Counted from the first letter of the stretch, positions 48,463 through 57,209 are shown. The stretch is 64,000 nt of DNA from FEN-1219 sp963744305 (GCA_963744305.1 CAVUTF010000043.1:17379-81378), one strand, 5' to 3'. Notes: generated from the sequence alone by a model not told the origin. Numbers and translations are program-made.

Positions 48463-49905
48463 ATGTCTGTGACCACCGATCCGCGCGACCTGATTGCCAA
48501 GAACTCGATGACCGTGATGCAGATGCTCATCGTGGGCATCACGATCGCTTTGAACGCGCTCGACGGGTTCGACGTCCTCTCGATCAGCTTCGCGTCTCCC
48601 GGCATCGCCGCGGAGTGGGGGATCGAGCGCGCCGCACTCGGCTTCGTGCTTTCGATGGAGCTCATCGGTATGGCGTTGGGCTCGATTTTCTTGGGCGGCG
48701 TCGCGGACAAGATCGGCCGGCGGCCGACGGTGCTCGGCTGTCTGATCGTGATGGCGCTCGGCATGTTCATGGTTACGACGTCGAGCGCCGTTCTAGGCGG
48801 AGCGGTTGCGCCCGTCATCAACGCTCTGTTCGGTGCCAACCTCGATGCGCGACTCGTCGATCTGTCGATCTGGCGCATCATCACCGGCTTGGGAATAGGC
48901 GGCATGCTCGCGTCGATCAACGCGGTCGTCGCGGAGTTTTCCAATTCGAGACGCCGGGATCTGAACGTTGCGATCATGTCGATCGGCTACCCCGTCGGCG
49001 CTGCCGCTGGCGGCTTCATTACCACGTCGTCGCTCGAGCTCGCCGACTGGCGTTCGGTCTTTTACTTCGGCGCCACCGTCACCACGGTATTGATTCCGAT
49101 CGTGTTCTTTTTCATGCCGGAATCCGTGCACTGGCTCGCGCGCAAGCAGCCCGCGGGTGCGCTCGAGAAGATCAACCGCACCATGAAGCGCTTGGGTCAT
49201 TCAGCCGTGGCGGCTCTGCCCACGGTCTCGGCGGAGACGCGCAAACGGTCCGTCGAGGACATCTTCCGTCCGGGTCTCCTGGCCATTACGGTGCTCGTGA
49301 CGATGGCCTATTTCTTTCACATCACGACGTTCTATTTCATCGTGAAGTGGGTGCCGAAGATCGCCGTCGACATGGGGCTCGCGGCGTCGTCCGCGGGGCT
49401 GATCTTTCCTGGGCCAATGTCGGCGGGGCCACCGGCGGCACCGTAGTCGGATTGCTCGCCATGCGGTACAGCGTGAAACGCATCACGATCGGCGCGATGT
49501 TGGTGTCGACCGTGATGGTCACGTTGTTCGGCCGCACGGCACCGGATTTCGTTCAGTTGGCATTTATCTGCGCGGCCGCGGGTTTCTTCACGAACGGCGC
49601 AATCACGGGCATGTATGCGATCTTCGCGAGGGCGTTTCCGACGCACGTGCGCGCGTTCGGCACCGGCTTTGCGGTGGGTGTCGGCCGCGGCGGCTCGGTG
49701 ATCGCGCCGATTCTCGCGGGCTTCCTGTTCGCCGGCGGCCTACAGCTACCGACCGTGGCGATGATCATGGCGTTGGGCTCGTTGATTGCGGCCGGAGTGC
49801 TGACGTTCCTCAAGCTCAAGCCCGAGCAGCCCGAGCCCGCGGCGGCGGAGCAACGGGTCGAGGTCCGCGGGGAGCTCGAAGAGCGCCGTAGCGCACGGCC
49901 GCTAA
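48463..49905 (+). CDS. MFS transporter, aromatic acid:H+ symporter type; frameshifts
   Basis: ATG 48463 directly after GGGGG. About 12 TM segments; MQMLIVGITIALNALDGFDVLSISFASPGIA and GVADKIGRRPTVLGC (the MFS loop 2-3 signature) fit the AAHS family (PcaK-like uptake of aromatic carboxylates). The frame changes near 49410 (continuing as WANVGGATGGTVVGLLAMRYS) and must change again before 49903, where a TAA in the first frame precedes the next gene; with no second change the frame would run into the neighbouring gene. Substrate inferred from family only. Confidence 0.75.
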
Positions 49906-49920
49906 TACCGCGCGAGCCCA

Positions 49921-50433
49921 ATGGGCTTGATAGAGGCCATCGAAAGCAGCGGCTTCGCCGCATGGGTGCGCGAGTCGCCGTCGATTTTCGCTTACACGTC
50001 GATCCTCGCGCTGCACGCGATGGGGCTCGCGCTGATCGTCGGCCTCAACACCGTGATTGCGCTGCGGTTGCTCGGGTTCGCGCCCGGATTGCCGCTTGCG
50101 CCGCTGCGCAAGCTGTTCCCCTGGATGTATGTCGGCTTTACCGTCAACGCCTTGTCGGGGCTCTCGCTGCTCGCCGCGAACTTCAGCACGATCATCGGGA
50201 ATTGGATGTTCATCCTGAAGCTCGCCTTCATTGGACTTGCGATGGTGAATCTCGAGCTCACGCGCGCGCAGGTTTTCGATGCGCCGAGCGTAAGCCTCTC
50301 CGGCGAGATCGTCCTGCGCCGCGCGCCCGTCTTTGCAATCAACGCGCTCGTGCTTTGGGGACTCGCGATCGTCTCCGGCCGGTTGACTTCGTATCCTAAC
50401 TTCGTCGCCGCGTTGCTCGGACTGAGCCCGTGA
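49921..50433 (+). CDS. DUF6644-like integral membrane protein 1
   Basis: 170 residues with about five TM segments (FAYTSILALHAMGLALIVGLNTVIALRLLG, PLRKLFPWMYVGFTVNALSGLSLLAA, FILKLAFIGLAMVNLELTRAQVF, PVFAINALVLWGLAIVSGRLT). The pattern of a first helix with conserved His and a cytoplasmic PLAPLRKLFPW loop is that of DUF6644. Function unknown. It overlaps the next gene by 4 bp (GTGAATG region), so the two likely form a complex. Confidence 0.72.
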   Translation: MGLIEAIESSGFAAWVRESPSIFAYTSILALHAMGLALIVGLNTVIALRLLGFAPGLPLAPLRKLFPWMYVGFTVNALSGLSLLAANFSTIIGNWMFILKLAFIGLAMVNLELTRAQVFDAPSVSLSGEIVLRRAPVFAINALVLWGLAIVSGRLTSYPNFVAALLGLSP

Positions 50434-50948
50434 ATGCACTAGCCGATTTGCTGTCACGGACTGGGCTCGTAGACTTCGTCTCCGCCCAAGCGTGGGTGTG
50501 GCCGGTTTGCGAGATCCTGCATTTCACGGGAATGGCCGTGCTGATCGGCACGATCGGCGCCGTGGATTTGCGGATACTCGGCGTCGGCAAAGGATTGCCG
50601 ATCACGGTGCTCGAGAAGTTCGTTCCGCTCGGCGTGGCCGCGTTCGTCCTGAACGCGGTGACCGGCTTCATCTTCATCGCCGGCAACCCGGTCGGCGGCC
50701 CCATCGAGTACCTGACGAACCTGGCATTTCAGATCAAGATGCTGCTCGTGCTGATCGCGGGCATCAATGTTCTCGTTTTCTATTTCACCGGGATCGCGCG
50801 CGCGTCCGGCGCAGTGGCACCCGACGGCGCCGCGCCGCGCAGCGCCCAAATCGTTGCGGCCGTGTCGCTGTTCGCCTGGTTCGGGGTGATCGTGTTCGGC
50901 CGCCTGATCATGTACAACGACACTTTGCTGTATGCGCTCGGCCTCTGA
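50430..50948 (+). CDS. DUF6644-like integral membrane protein 2
   Basis: 172 residues, about five TM helices (VCEILHFTGMAVLIGTIGAVDLRILG, LPITVLEKFVPLGVAAFVLNAVTGFIFIA, NLAFQIKMLLVLIAGINVLVFYF, IVAAVSLFAWFGVIVFGRLIMY). Related to the preceding protein: both have the ILH/ALH His in helix 1 and the IxLxxL/VDLRIL motif. The family is uncharacterised; the two conserved His could bind heme or a metal, which is speculative. Intact. Confidence 0.78.
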   Translation: MNALADLLSRTGLVDFVSAQAWVWPVCEILHFTGMAVLIGTIGAVDLRILGVGKGLPITVLEKFVPLGVAAFVLNAVTGFIFIAGNPVGGPIEYLTNLAFQIKMLLVLIAGINVLVFYFTGIARASGAVAPDGAAPRSAQIVAAVSLFAWFGVIVFGRLIMYNDTLLYALGL

Positions 50949-51059
50949 GTGCGGCAAGCGCTCGTTCGCGGCGGGATCGGAAAGCCGCGGAAATCAAGTT
51001 TGGTTCGTGGCGAGTCTGGCCGAGCTTGACGAGCGATTGGGAAACGAGGGTAGCCGGTG

Positions 51060-51587
51060 ATGGACAGCTTCACGGTCAAGGGTCTGCTGCTCGCGGCCGC
51101 TCTTGTGCTCATCGGCGTGTGGTTTCTTGTGCGCGACCACCTGCCGCAGCTCGACCGAGCCGCTGCGCCGTCACTTCGGGAGGCTCCCCCCGCGGCGGCC
51201 GCTGTTGCGCCCGCAGCTCGCGCCGCAGAGTCGGGCGTGCCCGACCTCGTCGTGCTCGATCTCTGCTACGAGGGTCCCTACGTCACGGTCGCGTATGCGA
51301 ACTTGGGCACGGGCGTCGGGGAGCGCGACTTCCTGATCAAGCTGTCGACGCAGCAAGGAGAGTTCGCCGGCAACTCCTACTACCGATTCGAGGTTCCGCC
51401 GCCGCAGCACGTCATGCACACCGGGGGATTCACGATTGGTCTCGTCGGGTTGGAGCAGGGCGATAACGAGGTCGTCACAGCGGAGATCGACTGGGAGGGC
51501 CGCGTCGCGGAGAGCAACGAGGACAACAACCTGCATAGCAAGCAATTGCTGATCGACGAGACGCGACCCACCGAGGCGTGCATGTAG
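51060..51587 (+). CDS. Membrane-anchored CARDB-like domain protein
   Basis: 175 residues from ATG 51060. An N-terminal TM helix (VKGLLLAAALVLIGVWFLV), an Ala/Pro-rich linker and one CARDB-type Ig-like domain (PDLVVLDLCYEGPYVTVAYANLGTGVG, HVMHTGGFTIGLVGLEQGDNEVVTAEIDWEGRVAESNEDNNLHSK), where AESNEDNNL is the characteristic end of such domains. Probably a periplasmic adhesion or docking module; ligand unknown. Confidence 0.75.
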   Translation: MDSFTVKGLLLAAALVLIGVWFLVRDHLPQLDRAAAPSLREAPPAAAAVAPAARAAESGVPDLVVLDLCYEGPYVTVAYANLGTGVGERDFLIKLSTQQGEFAGNSYYRFEVPPPQHVMHTGGFTIGLVGLEQGDNEVVTAEIDWEGRVAESNEDNNLHSKQLLIDETRPTEACM

Positions 51588-51596
51588 GCGGTCCGC

Positions 51597-51663
51597 GCAT
51601 GAGCTTCCTCGAATCAGTACGCAAGGAATGGTATCGCCGTGGGACGCGCAAGCGCCTCGCACG
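51597..51663 (+). repeat. 67-bp direct repeat, upstream copy (truncated 5' end of the methyltransferase gene)
   Basis: Sequence from GCATGAGCTTCCTCG to CGCACG is identical to 51787-51853, 190 bp away. This copy opens an abortive 37-codon frame (MSFLESVRKEWYRRGTRKRL... then a stop after RRIPFF). The downstream copy is the real 5' end of the methyltransferase gene. Confidence 0.9.
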
Positions 51664-51786
51664 GAGCGGAGTGGAGGGCGCAGAATTGAGGCGAATTCCG
51701 TTCTTTTAACAAATGTCGAGGAGTCTCTGTAACGTTACGTTCACATTCCGATGGCAGCTTAGGCCTTCCTCGGCTCGCCGCAGGCC

Positions 51787-51853
51787 GCATGAGCTTCCTC
51801 GAATCAGTACGCAAGGAATGGTATCGCCGTGGGACGCGCAAGCGCCTCGCACG
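51787..51853 (+). repeat. 67-bp direct repeat, downstream copy
   Basis: Identical partner of 51597-51663; contains the start codon (51789) and the first ~21 codons of the methyltransferase gene. After CGCACG the copies differ by a small indel and then diverge. Confidence 0.9.
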
Positions 51854-52598
51854 CGCGGAGTGGAGCGCGCGTTACTGGCGCGACGACGAGGATGCGCGAG
51901 TCGTACCGTGCCGGATGTGCCCGAAGTTCGACGCGCACCGCGAGCGCTGCAGCGTGCCGTTCGGCACGCCGCTGCGCAAGGCTGCTGTGGCGTCCCTCGA
52001 GGCGCACTTGCACGGCACGAAAGGGCTGATGACGCTCGAGCTCGGCTACGGCAGGCGCTCGCTCGCGAGGAACGTCGTTCAGTTGAGCGGCGGATCCTGG
52101 ACGGGCCTCGAGCCGGGCGCACCTCGTGCGCAAGCAGCCGCGATCGGCAGCGGCGGCTACGGCCATGCGGGCAGCATTCCGTTTCCGAACGAGACGTTCG
52201 ATCTCGTGTTCGGCATCCAGACGCTCGAGCATTTGGAAGAAAAGAACCCGAACCTGCCGGAGAACCTCACCTACGCGGGCTGCCTCGGCGAGGTCTGGCG
52301 CGTGCTGAAGCCCGGAGGGTCGATCTACTTCGACGCACCGATTCATCTGCACGGCCACGAGATGTTCGTGCTCGGCGACCTCGCACGCATTCGCGCATTG
52401 TTCGATGGGCGGCTGTGGACCGATCTTACGCTCGAGAAGTGGCGCTACGAGCACGAGCCGCTAGCTAGGTACCCCACGCCCGAGAAAGAGGTAGCGGCTT
52501 GGCCGCGCTATCTTGCCCCGAGCACGGTCGCGCGCCTCCACGCGAACCCGCCGCGCAGCGTTTGGCTTCTTGCCATGACGGCGAACAAAAGGGCCTAG
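51789..52598 (+). CDS. Class I SAM-dependent methyltransferase
   Basis: 269 residues. A Cys-containing N-terminus (VVPCRMCPKFDAHRERCSV) precedes a Methyltransf_11-like Rossmann fold: LMTLELGYGRRSLARNVVQL as motif I (degenerate Gly pattern), IPFPNETFDLVFGIQTLEHLEE and GEVWRVLKPGGSIYFDAPIHLHG (post-motif region). Such proteins methylate small molecules or glycans. The unusual Cys cluster could bind zinc. The gene starts inside a 67-bp direct repeat. It overlaps the stop of the convergent DUF6152 gene by 4 bp. Confidence 0.8.
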   Translation: MSFLESVRKEWYRRGTRKRLARAEWSARYWRDDEDARVVPCRMCPKFDAHRERCSVPFGTPLRKAAVASLEAHLHGTKGLMTLELGYGRRSLARNVVQLSGGSWTGLEPGAPRAQAAAIGSGGYGHAGSIPFPNETFDLVFGIQTLEHLEEKNPNLPENLTYAGCLGEVWRVLKPGGSIYFDAPIHLHGHEMFVLGDLARIRALFDGRLWTDLTLEKWRYEHEPLARYPTPEKEVAAWPRYLAPSTVARLHANPPRSVWLLAMTANKRA

Positions 52599-52990
52599 CG
52601 CGTCTGGTTCGGACTCTGCAGTGTGTTGAACTTCGTGCCGTCGGGCAGAATGATGGCTTTCAAAAACCACGCATTCGGATCGTCGCGGCGTGGCGCGCCG
52701 ATCGCGGTGATCTCCTGCCCCGGTTGAATGTATTCCGGGCGTAGGCCCAAGCGCACGAGCATGTTGGCGGGCGCGCCTTCGACAAAGTTGATCTGCTTCT
52801 TTTCACCTTTGTCGTTCGTGGCGATCATGGTCATCGCCATGTGCGGATTGCGGAACTTGAGCGTCTCGACGACGCCCTTGAACTCGATGTTCTGCTCCAT
52901 GTCGTAGATCGCAAAGGAGTGATGCGCGAACGCGGGCGCCGCGAAGCTGACTACGATCAAGCCGAGCAAAGCGAATGTCCCTTTCATCAT
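52595..52990 (-). CDS. DUF6152-family exported protein (copy 3 of 3)
   Basis: 131 residues from ATG 52990, with GGAGTAACG before it. Signal ending APAFAHHSFAIYD, then MEQNIEFKGVVETLKFRNPHMAMTMIATNDKG, and IQPGQEITAIGAPRRDDPNAWFLKAI. In this module the order is reversed: the 'WEGETLVVET' protein is upstream and DUF6152 downstream, 2 bp apart. Diverged from copies 1 and 2. Intact. Confidence 0.85.
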   Translation of the reverse strand: MMKGTFALLGLIVVSFAAPAFAHHSFAIYDMEQNIEFKGVVETLKFRNPHMAMTMIATNDKGEKKQINFVEGAPANMLVRLGLRPEYIQPGQEITAIGAPRRDDPNAWFLKAIILPDGTKFNTLQSPNQTR

Positions 52991-52992
52991 CG

Positions 52993-53754
52993 TTACTCCT
53001 CCTCGCCGCCCGGTAGCGCGTCCAAGTCGGGCAGCGAGAGCCCGCGCTCGGCGAGGTATTCGTCCCACAACGTGTCCGTGCACGTGTATTCGATCAGTTG
53101 CAGATCCGGCCGCAGCACGAGCTCCGCTTTCATGTGGATCGGTTCCGTGTACACCTTGGGATCCGTCAGCGTGAGCTCGTTGACCAGGTGCTTCGTGCGC
53201 TGCCCGTTTCGATCGCGCTCCTCGAGATGCAGGCGCTCCACGACGTGCGCGGCGGAGGACGTCGCCATGCGGTTCATGTACGGGTAGGGCTTGAGGTCGG
53301 TAGTCTCGACGACGAGCGTCTCTCCTTCCCAATGCGCGATCGAATGACCCATCGCGGACGGTAGGATCGCCGCGGGCGGGTTATGGTCGGCCATGTAGAT
53401 CTTGCGGTACATGCCGTAGCCTTCCCAATGGATCGTGATGTCCTGCGGGCGTTGCAGGATCTCGACCGTGAACGGCGCGCCCCAGATTGCCCGCGGCATG
53501 CCGGGCCACATGCAATACCGGCCCGGGTCGTCGTCGAGCGTGAATGCCGCGTTGTACTCCTCGGCGAGCTTCTTCGCAGCTTCGTTGTATGGCACGGGGT
53601 TTGGTGATTGGCTGCGGCCGCCGCCTGGGAACCACAGCCCGCTGAAATCCGGATGCGAGCCGACCTTCGGTGCTTGCGCGCGGCTCGGTGCGAGTGTCAG
53701 CGCTGCCGCTGCAGCGGTCGCCGCAGCCGCGGCGGCAAAAAGACGCATATGCAT
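52993..53754 (-). CDS. Exported 'WEGETLVVET' family protein (paralogue 5)
   Basis: 253 residues: an Ala-rich signal (FAAAAAATAAAAALTLAPSRAQ), then SHPDFSGLWFPGGG, PGRYCMWPGMPRAIWGAPFTVEILQRPQDITIHWEGYG, the signature HWEGETLVVETTDL and HLVNELTLTDPKVYTEPIHMKAEL, ending DALPGGEEE. Compared with paralogues 2-4 the central CLPMG block is replaced by CMWPGMP and the C-terminus lacks the CNENEKS motif. Co-transcribed with the DUF6152 gene 2 bp downstream. Intact. Confidence 0.8.
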   Translation of the reverse strand: MHMRLFAAAAAATAAAAALTLAPSRAQAPKVGSHPDFSGLWFPGGGRSQSPNPVPYNEAAKKLAEEYNAAFTLDDDPGRYCMWPGMPRAIWGAPFTVEILQRPQDITIHWEGYGMYRKIYMADHNPPAAILPSAMGHSIAHWEGETLVVETTDLKPYPYMNRMATSSAAHVVERLHLEERDRNGQRTKHLVNELTLTDPKVYTEPIHMKAELVLRPDLQLIEYTCTDTLWDEYLAERGLSLPDLDALPGGEEE

Positions 53755-53846
53755 AGGCCAATAACCCCTTTGATTGACACTCTATCGTACCGCCCTTGGG
53801 CGCTGCCATTGAAGCGCATGAGATTTCTCGACGTTGTGCGCGTCGA

Positions 53847-54146
53847 TCAGGCGCGGCCGACGTTGGCATCCGTCGGAGAGTGGTAGTACTCGCTGTCCTC
53901 GGCGAACTGTGCGGCGAGCTTCTTCAGCTCGCCGACGCGCCGTTCGGCGGTGCTGATCGGCAGGCACTCCTCGCAGTCCGACTTGCCGCACGGCTGGCGT
54001 GAGTAGAGCCAGTACTGGATGGCTCCGGCGAGCAGACCGTCTGCAATGTCCCACGGGTCGGCGTCGTCGTGCTGGTCGGCGAGGCGATTGCCGAGATCCA
54101 CGGTCTCGCCGAAGGCGTCGTCGAAGAATTGCTCGTTCGCTTTCAT
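53847..54146 (-). CDS. Small protein with CxxxxCxxC motif, unknown function
   Basis: 99 residues: MKANEQFFDDAFGETVDLGNR, a helix (ADPWDIADGLLAGAIQYWL), the Cys motif PCGKSDCEECLP and a helical end (ELKKLAAQFAEDSEYY). No signal peptide; the three Cys may bind metal. No family recognised. Intact. Confidence 0.6.
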   Translation of the reverse strand: MKANEQFFDDAFGETVDLGNRLADQHDDADPWDIADGLLAGAIQYWLYSRQPCGKSDCEECLPISTAERRVGELKKLAAQFAEDSEYYHSPTDANVGRA

Positions 54147-54177
54147 CGTCTACGAGAGATTACAGCATCGGACGTCT

Positions 54178-55621
54178 TTAGTGGTGTACGACACGCTCGA
54201 TGAAGTCCACGACTTCACGCGAAACGCTCGTGTCGGCCGAGCCAAACGACAGCAGCTGCGAGGAGTGGTTGTGGCCGAGACTCTGCGCGTAGCGCGGTGT
54301 CGCGCCGTGCTTTATCACGAGCTCGCGATAGAGCTCGGCAAACGGCTCGATGTAACGCGGGTTGTCCCACTCCGCGGTCGTGAACAGCACCGGCACGTCG
54401 CTGCGCGTGACGTTGCCGGGCACCACCATTTGCGGCCAGCGCGCACGGTCCTCGCCGAAGTAGGCGAGCTCGCCGGGAGAGGGATTGGCGAAGTCGAACG
54501 AGTAGGGTCCCGACACGAGGATCGCACCGGCGGGTCGAGCCGTGCCTTCCGGGAGGACTTCCGGCCGAAATACGTAAGTCGCCGCATGCAGCGAGCCCGT
54601 CGATATGCCGATCACGAAGATTTGCTCGGGGTCGCCGCCGTATTCCGCGGCGTGCGCGGCGAGCCACGTGACGGCCGCGCCGATGTCGCGCGCGCCTTCG
54701 GGCCATTTGTGATCCGGGGCTAGCCGGTAACCGCCGTTCACGCCGACATAGCCGATGCTCGCGAAATAGTCCGCCACGTTGACCGTGGCGGCGCGGCTGC
54801 CGCCGATCAGGCCGCCGCCGTGGAACACGATGACGACCGGCGCCGGAACCGCGCTGCGATGCATCGTTCCCGTGTGGATGTCGATATGTTGCCGCTCGTG
54901 CGGCCCGTACGCGAGATCCTTCGTGACTTGGATTTCCGCAGGCTCGTAGACGCGCGGTACTGCGGCATAGATCTGCGCGGTCTCTGCCGCGATCGGGCCG
55001 TTGAACTCGCGGCCGAACGCGGCGAGGCGCGCCGCGATCTCGTCTGTCATGCCGCTGCGCGCAACATCGGCGGCGCTGATGCCCCTCTCATCGGGCGACG
55101 ACGGGCGAAACCCTTGCAGGGAGTCCAGCGAGTCGACGCAGCGCGCGAGCGCGAGATCGCGGCGGCGGTACACGGGCGAGATCAGGAGCGGCGTCCCCGC
55201 GATCTCGCCCCGCTCCGCTTGCAACGACACGCAAAGATCCGGCTGCGATGCCGGGCTCAAGTGCCCGGCGCTCAACGTCCAGCGTTGCGTGCGGTTATTC
55301 GCGCACGGGCGTGCGAGCAAGTTCGCACCTTCTTCGAGGTCGGCCGCGGTGAGGCAGCGGTCGTACTCGCTCGCGCGAATCGCGCCGTTCGTCGCCAACG
55401 TCGAAAAGCTGATCCTCGTGCGGGGCACCGTACTTGCAGGTGTGCGCCTGCAATGGATCGTCGAGCCGCAGGCTTTCGCGGAATCCGGCGATGTCGACGC
55501 AGTAGCCGCGCGGCTCGTCGAGCGGGGCTACCGTGCGCAGCAGCGCCGGAGCTCCAAGCGCAGAGGCGCTTGCCAGCGCCGCAAGGAGCAGTGCCGCGAT
55601 GCAGTACAAGCGCTTTGTCAT
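54178..55621 (-). CDS. Exported ricin-like-lectin plus alpha/beta-hydrolase protein; one frameshift
   Basis: ATG 55621 with GAGGTGA before it opens a signal (LYCIAALLLAALASASALG). A first ~110-residue region has ricin-type beta-trefoil features: GYCVDIAGFRESLRLDDPLQAHTCKYG, QRWTL (QxW) and CVSLQAERGEIAGTPLLISP. It is followed by an HSL/carboxylesterase-like domain: VVIVFHGGGLIGGSRAATVN (HGGG oxyanion hole), FVIGISTGSLHAATY (nucleophile in GISTGS), and a C-terminal HNHSS. The frame shifts near 55405 inside the lectin part. About 480 residues joined. Likely secreted esterase targeted to a carbohydrate. Confidence 0.78.
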
Positions 55622-55634
55622 AGCGTCACCTCGG

Positions 55635-56345
55635 CTAGAGCCGGCTAAGAGCGAGTTTGTCGATCGCGATCTCGTCGGCGTCGTTGATAGCCGCGTTGTC
55701 GGGATAAGTGCTGATCGAAATCGTGATACGCGTGTTCCCACGGTAGACGTACAACGTTCCGTCGTCGACGAGCGCGACGTCGCCGAGGCCTGCAATACAG
55801 CGCACGCCGGGATCCCGATTCGTGCCGCTCGCGCATTCGGCCCGCTTTAGACTCTTCGGGTCCGTGCGCGGGACTTCCGTCGCTATCGACAGCGAGTCGG
55901 TGACCCCGACCCTGTCTACGTTGAGCTCGCACGTCGCGCCGATCATTCGGCCCTTGACAGCGCCTGCGAAGTGCCGCTCGACGGCCGCGACGTCGATGTG
56001 CGGACACGTCGCGCCGCCGCCTTGGCCCGGCCAGAGGCGCTGCCAAGCGCCTGGGCCGAGCGAGCCGGTCACGGTCCACGTGTTTCCGGACAGGCTGTAG
56101 GTGCCCTTGTCGGCACCTCGCTCCCATTGGCTCGACCAGCTGCCATTGGCAGCTTGCAACCGGCCCCAATGCTCGTTCGGGCGAGCGCCGGTTCCAAACA
56201 ACCGATAACTGCCGTCGGGCCGCACTTGCCAGAGTATCTGCGGGCCGGGCAACTGCAGTTGCCACATCCCGACCAGATTGGGATCGACCTGCGCAGCGGC
56301 AGGCAGCGCGAGCAGCGCGGCGACGAGACCGAGTAGGCGGTTCAT
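55635..56345 (-). CDS. Exported protein of unknown function
   Basis: 236 residues: signal peptide (LLGLVAALLALPAAAQ), a beta-rich N-terminal half with Trp-containing strands (DPNLVGMWQLQLPGPQILWQV, YSLSGNTWTVTGSLG), then a second domain with a Cys (HIDVAAVERHFAGAVKGRMIGATCEL) and a third (GLGDVALVDDGTLYVYRGNTRITISIST). The N-terminal half suggests a lipocalin-like or small beta domain but I cannot assign it. Ten bp upstream lies the MBL gene; the following gene (14 bp) is the ricin-type hydrolase, so all three are probably co-transcribed. Confidence 0.7.
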   Translation of the reverse strand: MNRLLGLVAALLALPAAAQVDPNLVGMWQLQLPGPQILWQVRPDGSYRLFGTGARPNEHWGRLQAANGSWSSQWERGADKGTYSLSGNTWTVTGSLGPGAWQRLWPGQGGGATCPHIDVAAVERHFAGAVKGRMIGATCELNVDRVGVTDSLSIATEVPRTDPKSLKRAECASGTNRDPGVRCIAGLGDVALVDDGTLYVYRGNTRITISISTYPDNAAINDADEIAIDKLALSRL

Positions 56346-56354
56346 GTCGAGACG

Positions 56355-57209
56355 TCAGTCGACGAAGCGCGGTGACTTCGGCAAAGCCGCGTGCGTCGCG
56401 ATGTCGTGCTCGATCCAGAGCTTCGCGTTGTTCGCCTTCAAATAGGCTTCGACCTTCGCACGCGAGGCTTTCGACTGCTCCGGGCTCGACTCGAACGTCG
56501 GCGTGCGGCCCGTCGTGCGCTCCTCGGGATAGTGATAGAGGTCGCCGCCGAGCACGACCGTTCCGGTGTTCTTGAGCTTCACGGCCACGACTTGATGGCC
56601 CGGCGTGTGACCCGGCGTCGACATCACGACGACCGAGCCGTCGCCGAACACGTCGAAGTCCTCGTTGTTGAGGATCTTTGTCTCGGCGTTGCGCAGCGCG
56701 TTGTACGTGGTGGGCTGGATGATGCCTTGCGGGCTATCCGCGAACATATAGTCGCGCTCGGCCTTCTGCACGATCCACGTCGCACCCGCGAAATCGTTCG
56801 CGTTGCCCGTGTGATCGGAGTGAAAGTGCGACAGCGCGAAGTAGTCGATGTCCTCGGGCTTGTAGCCCGCGGCCGCGAGCTGCGGCTTGATCGGCTTCGT
56901 CGCCGTCACCACGCCCTCGACGACGGGGCTGCCGTCCGCGGGAAAGTGGCTATCGGGCACTGCGCCTGAGTCGAACATCAGCGTGCCGCGCGGATGCACG
57001 ATCAGGTACGCGATGTTGACGAAGTTCACTTCCTTGAGCTCGTCGCGCGTGAAATTGAACAGCGCGGGATCGAGTCCCGTGATCGAGCCGTTCTCGAAGA
57101 CGTAGATTCGCGGCGTGCTCGGCGGGGCGGGGCGGTTTTGCGCGTGCACCGGCGCGGCCGCAAAAGCGATGAGCACCGCGAGCAAGTAGATCGTTCTTCG
57201 AGTCGTCAT
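56355..57209 (-). CDS. Exported MBL-fold hydrolase (lactonase-like)
   Basis: 284 residues. Signal (IYLLAVLIAFAAAPVHAQ), then a metallo-beta-lactamase fold with HFHSDHTGN (HxHxDH), TPGHTPGHQVVAVK and GGDLYHYPEER metal ligands and a terminal HAALPKSPRFVD. The DALFNFTRDELKEVNFVNIAYLI and YFALSHFHSDHTG patterns fit lactonases of the AHL/AiiA type, but the substrate is unproven. Intact. Confidence 0.85.
   Translation of the reverse strand: MTTRRTIYLLAVLIAFAAAPVHAQNRPAPPSTPRIYVFENGSITGLDPALFNFTRDELKEVNFVNIAYLIVHPRGTLMFDSGAVPDSHFPADGSPVVEGVVTATKPIKPQLAAAGYKPEDIDYFALSHFHSDHTGNANDFAGATWIVQKAERDYMFADSPQGIIQPTTYNALRNAETKILNNEDFDVFGDGSVVVMSTPGHTPGHQVVAVKLKNTGTVVLGGDLYHYPEERTTGRTPTFESSPEQSKASRAKVEAYLKANNAKLWIEHDIATHAALPKSPRFVD

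Noticed and set aside
6121..49905. Programmed frameshifting as an explanation for the broken genes
   Set aside because: Shifts occur at many unrelated positions, without slippery sequences or stimulatory structures, and in families not known to use recoding.
48456..50399. A 647-codon plus-strand frame covering the MFS gene and both membrane genes
   Set aside because: It is mostly the wrong frame of the first and second genes; only the part after 49410 is genuine MFS sequence.
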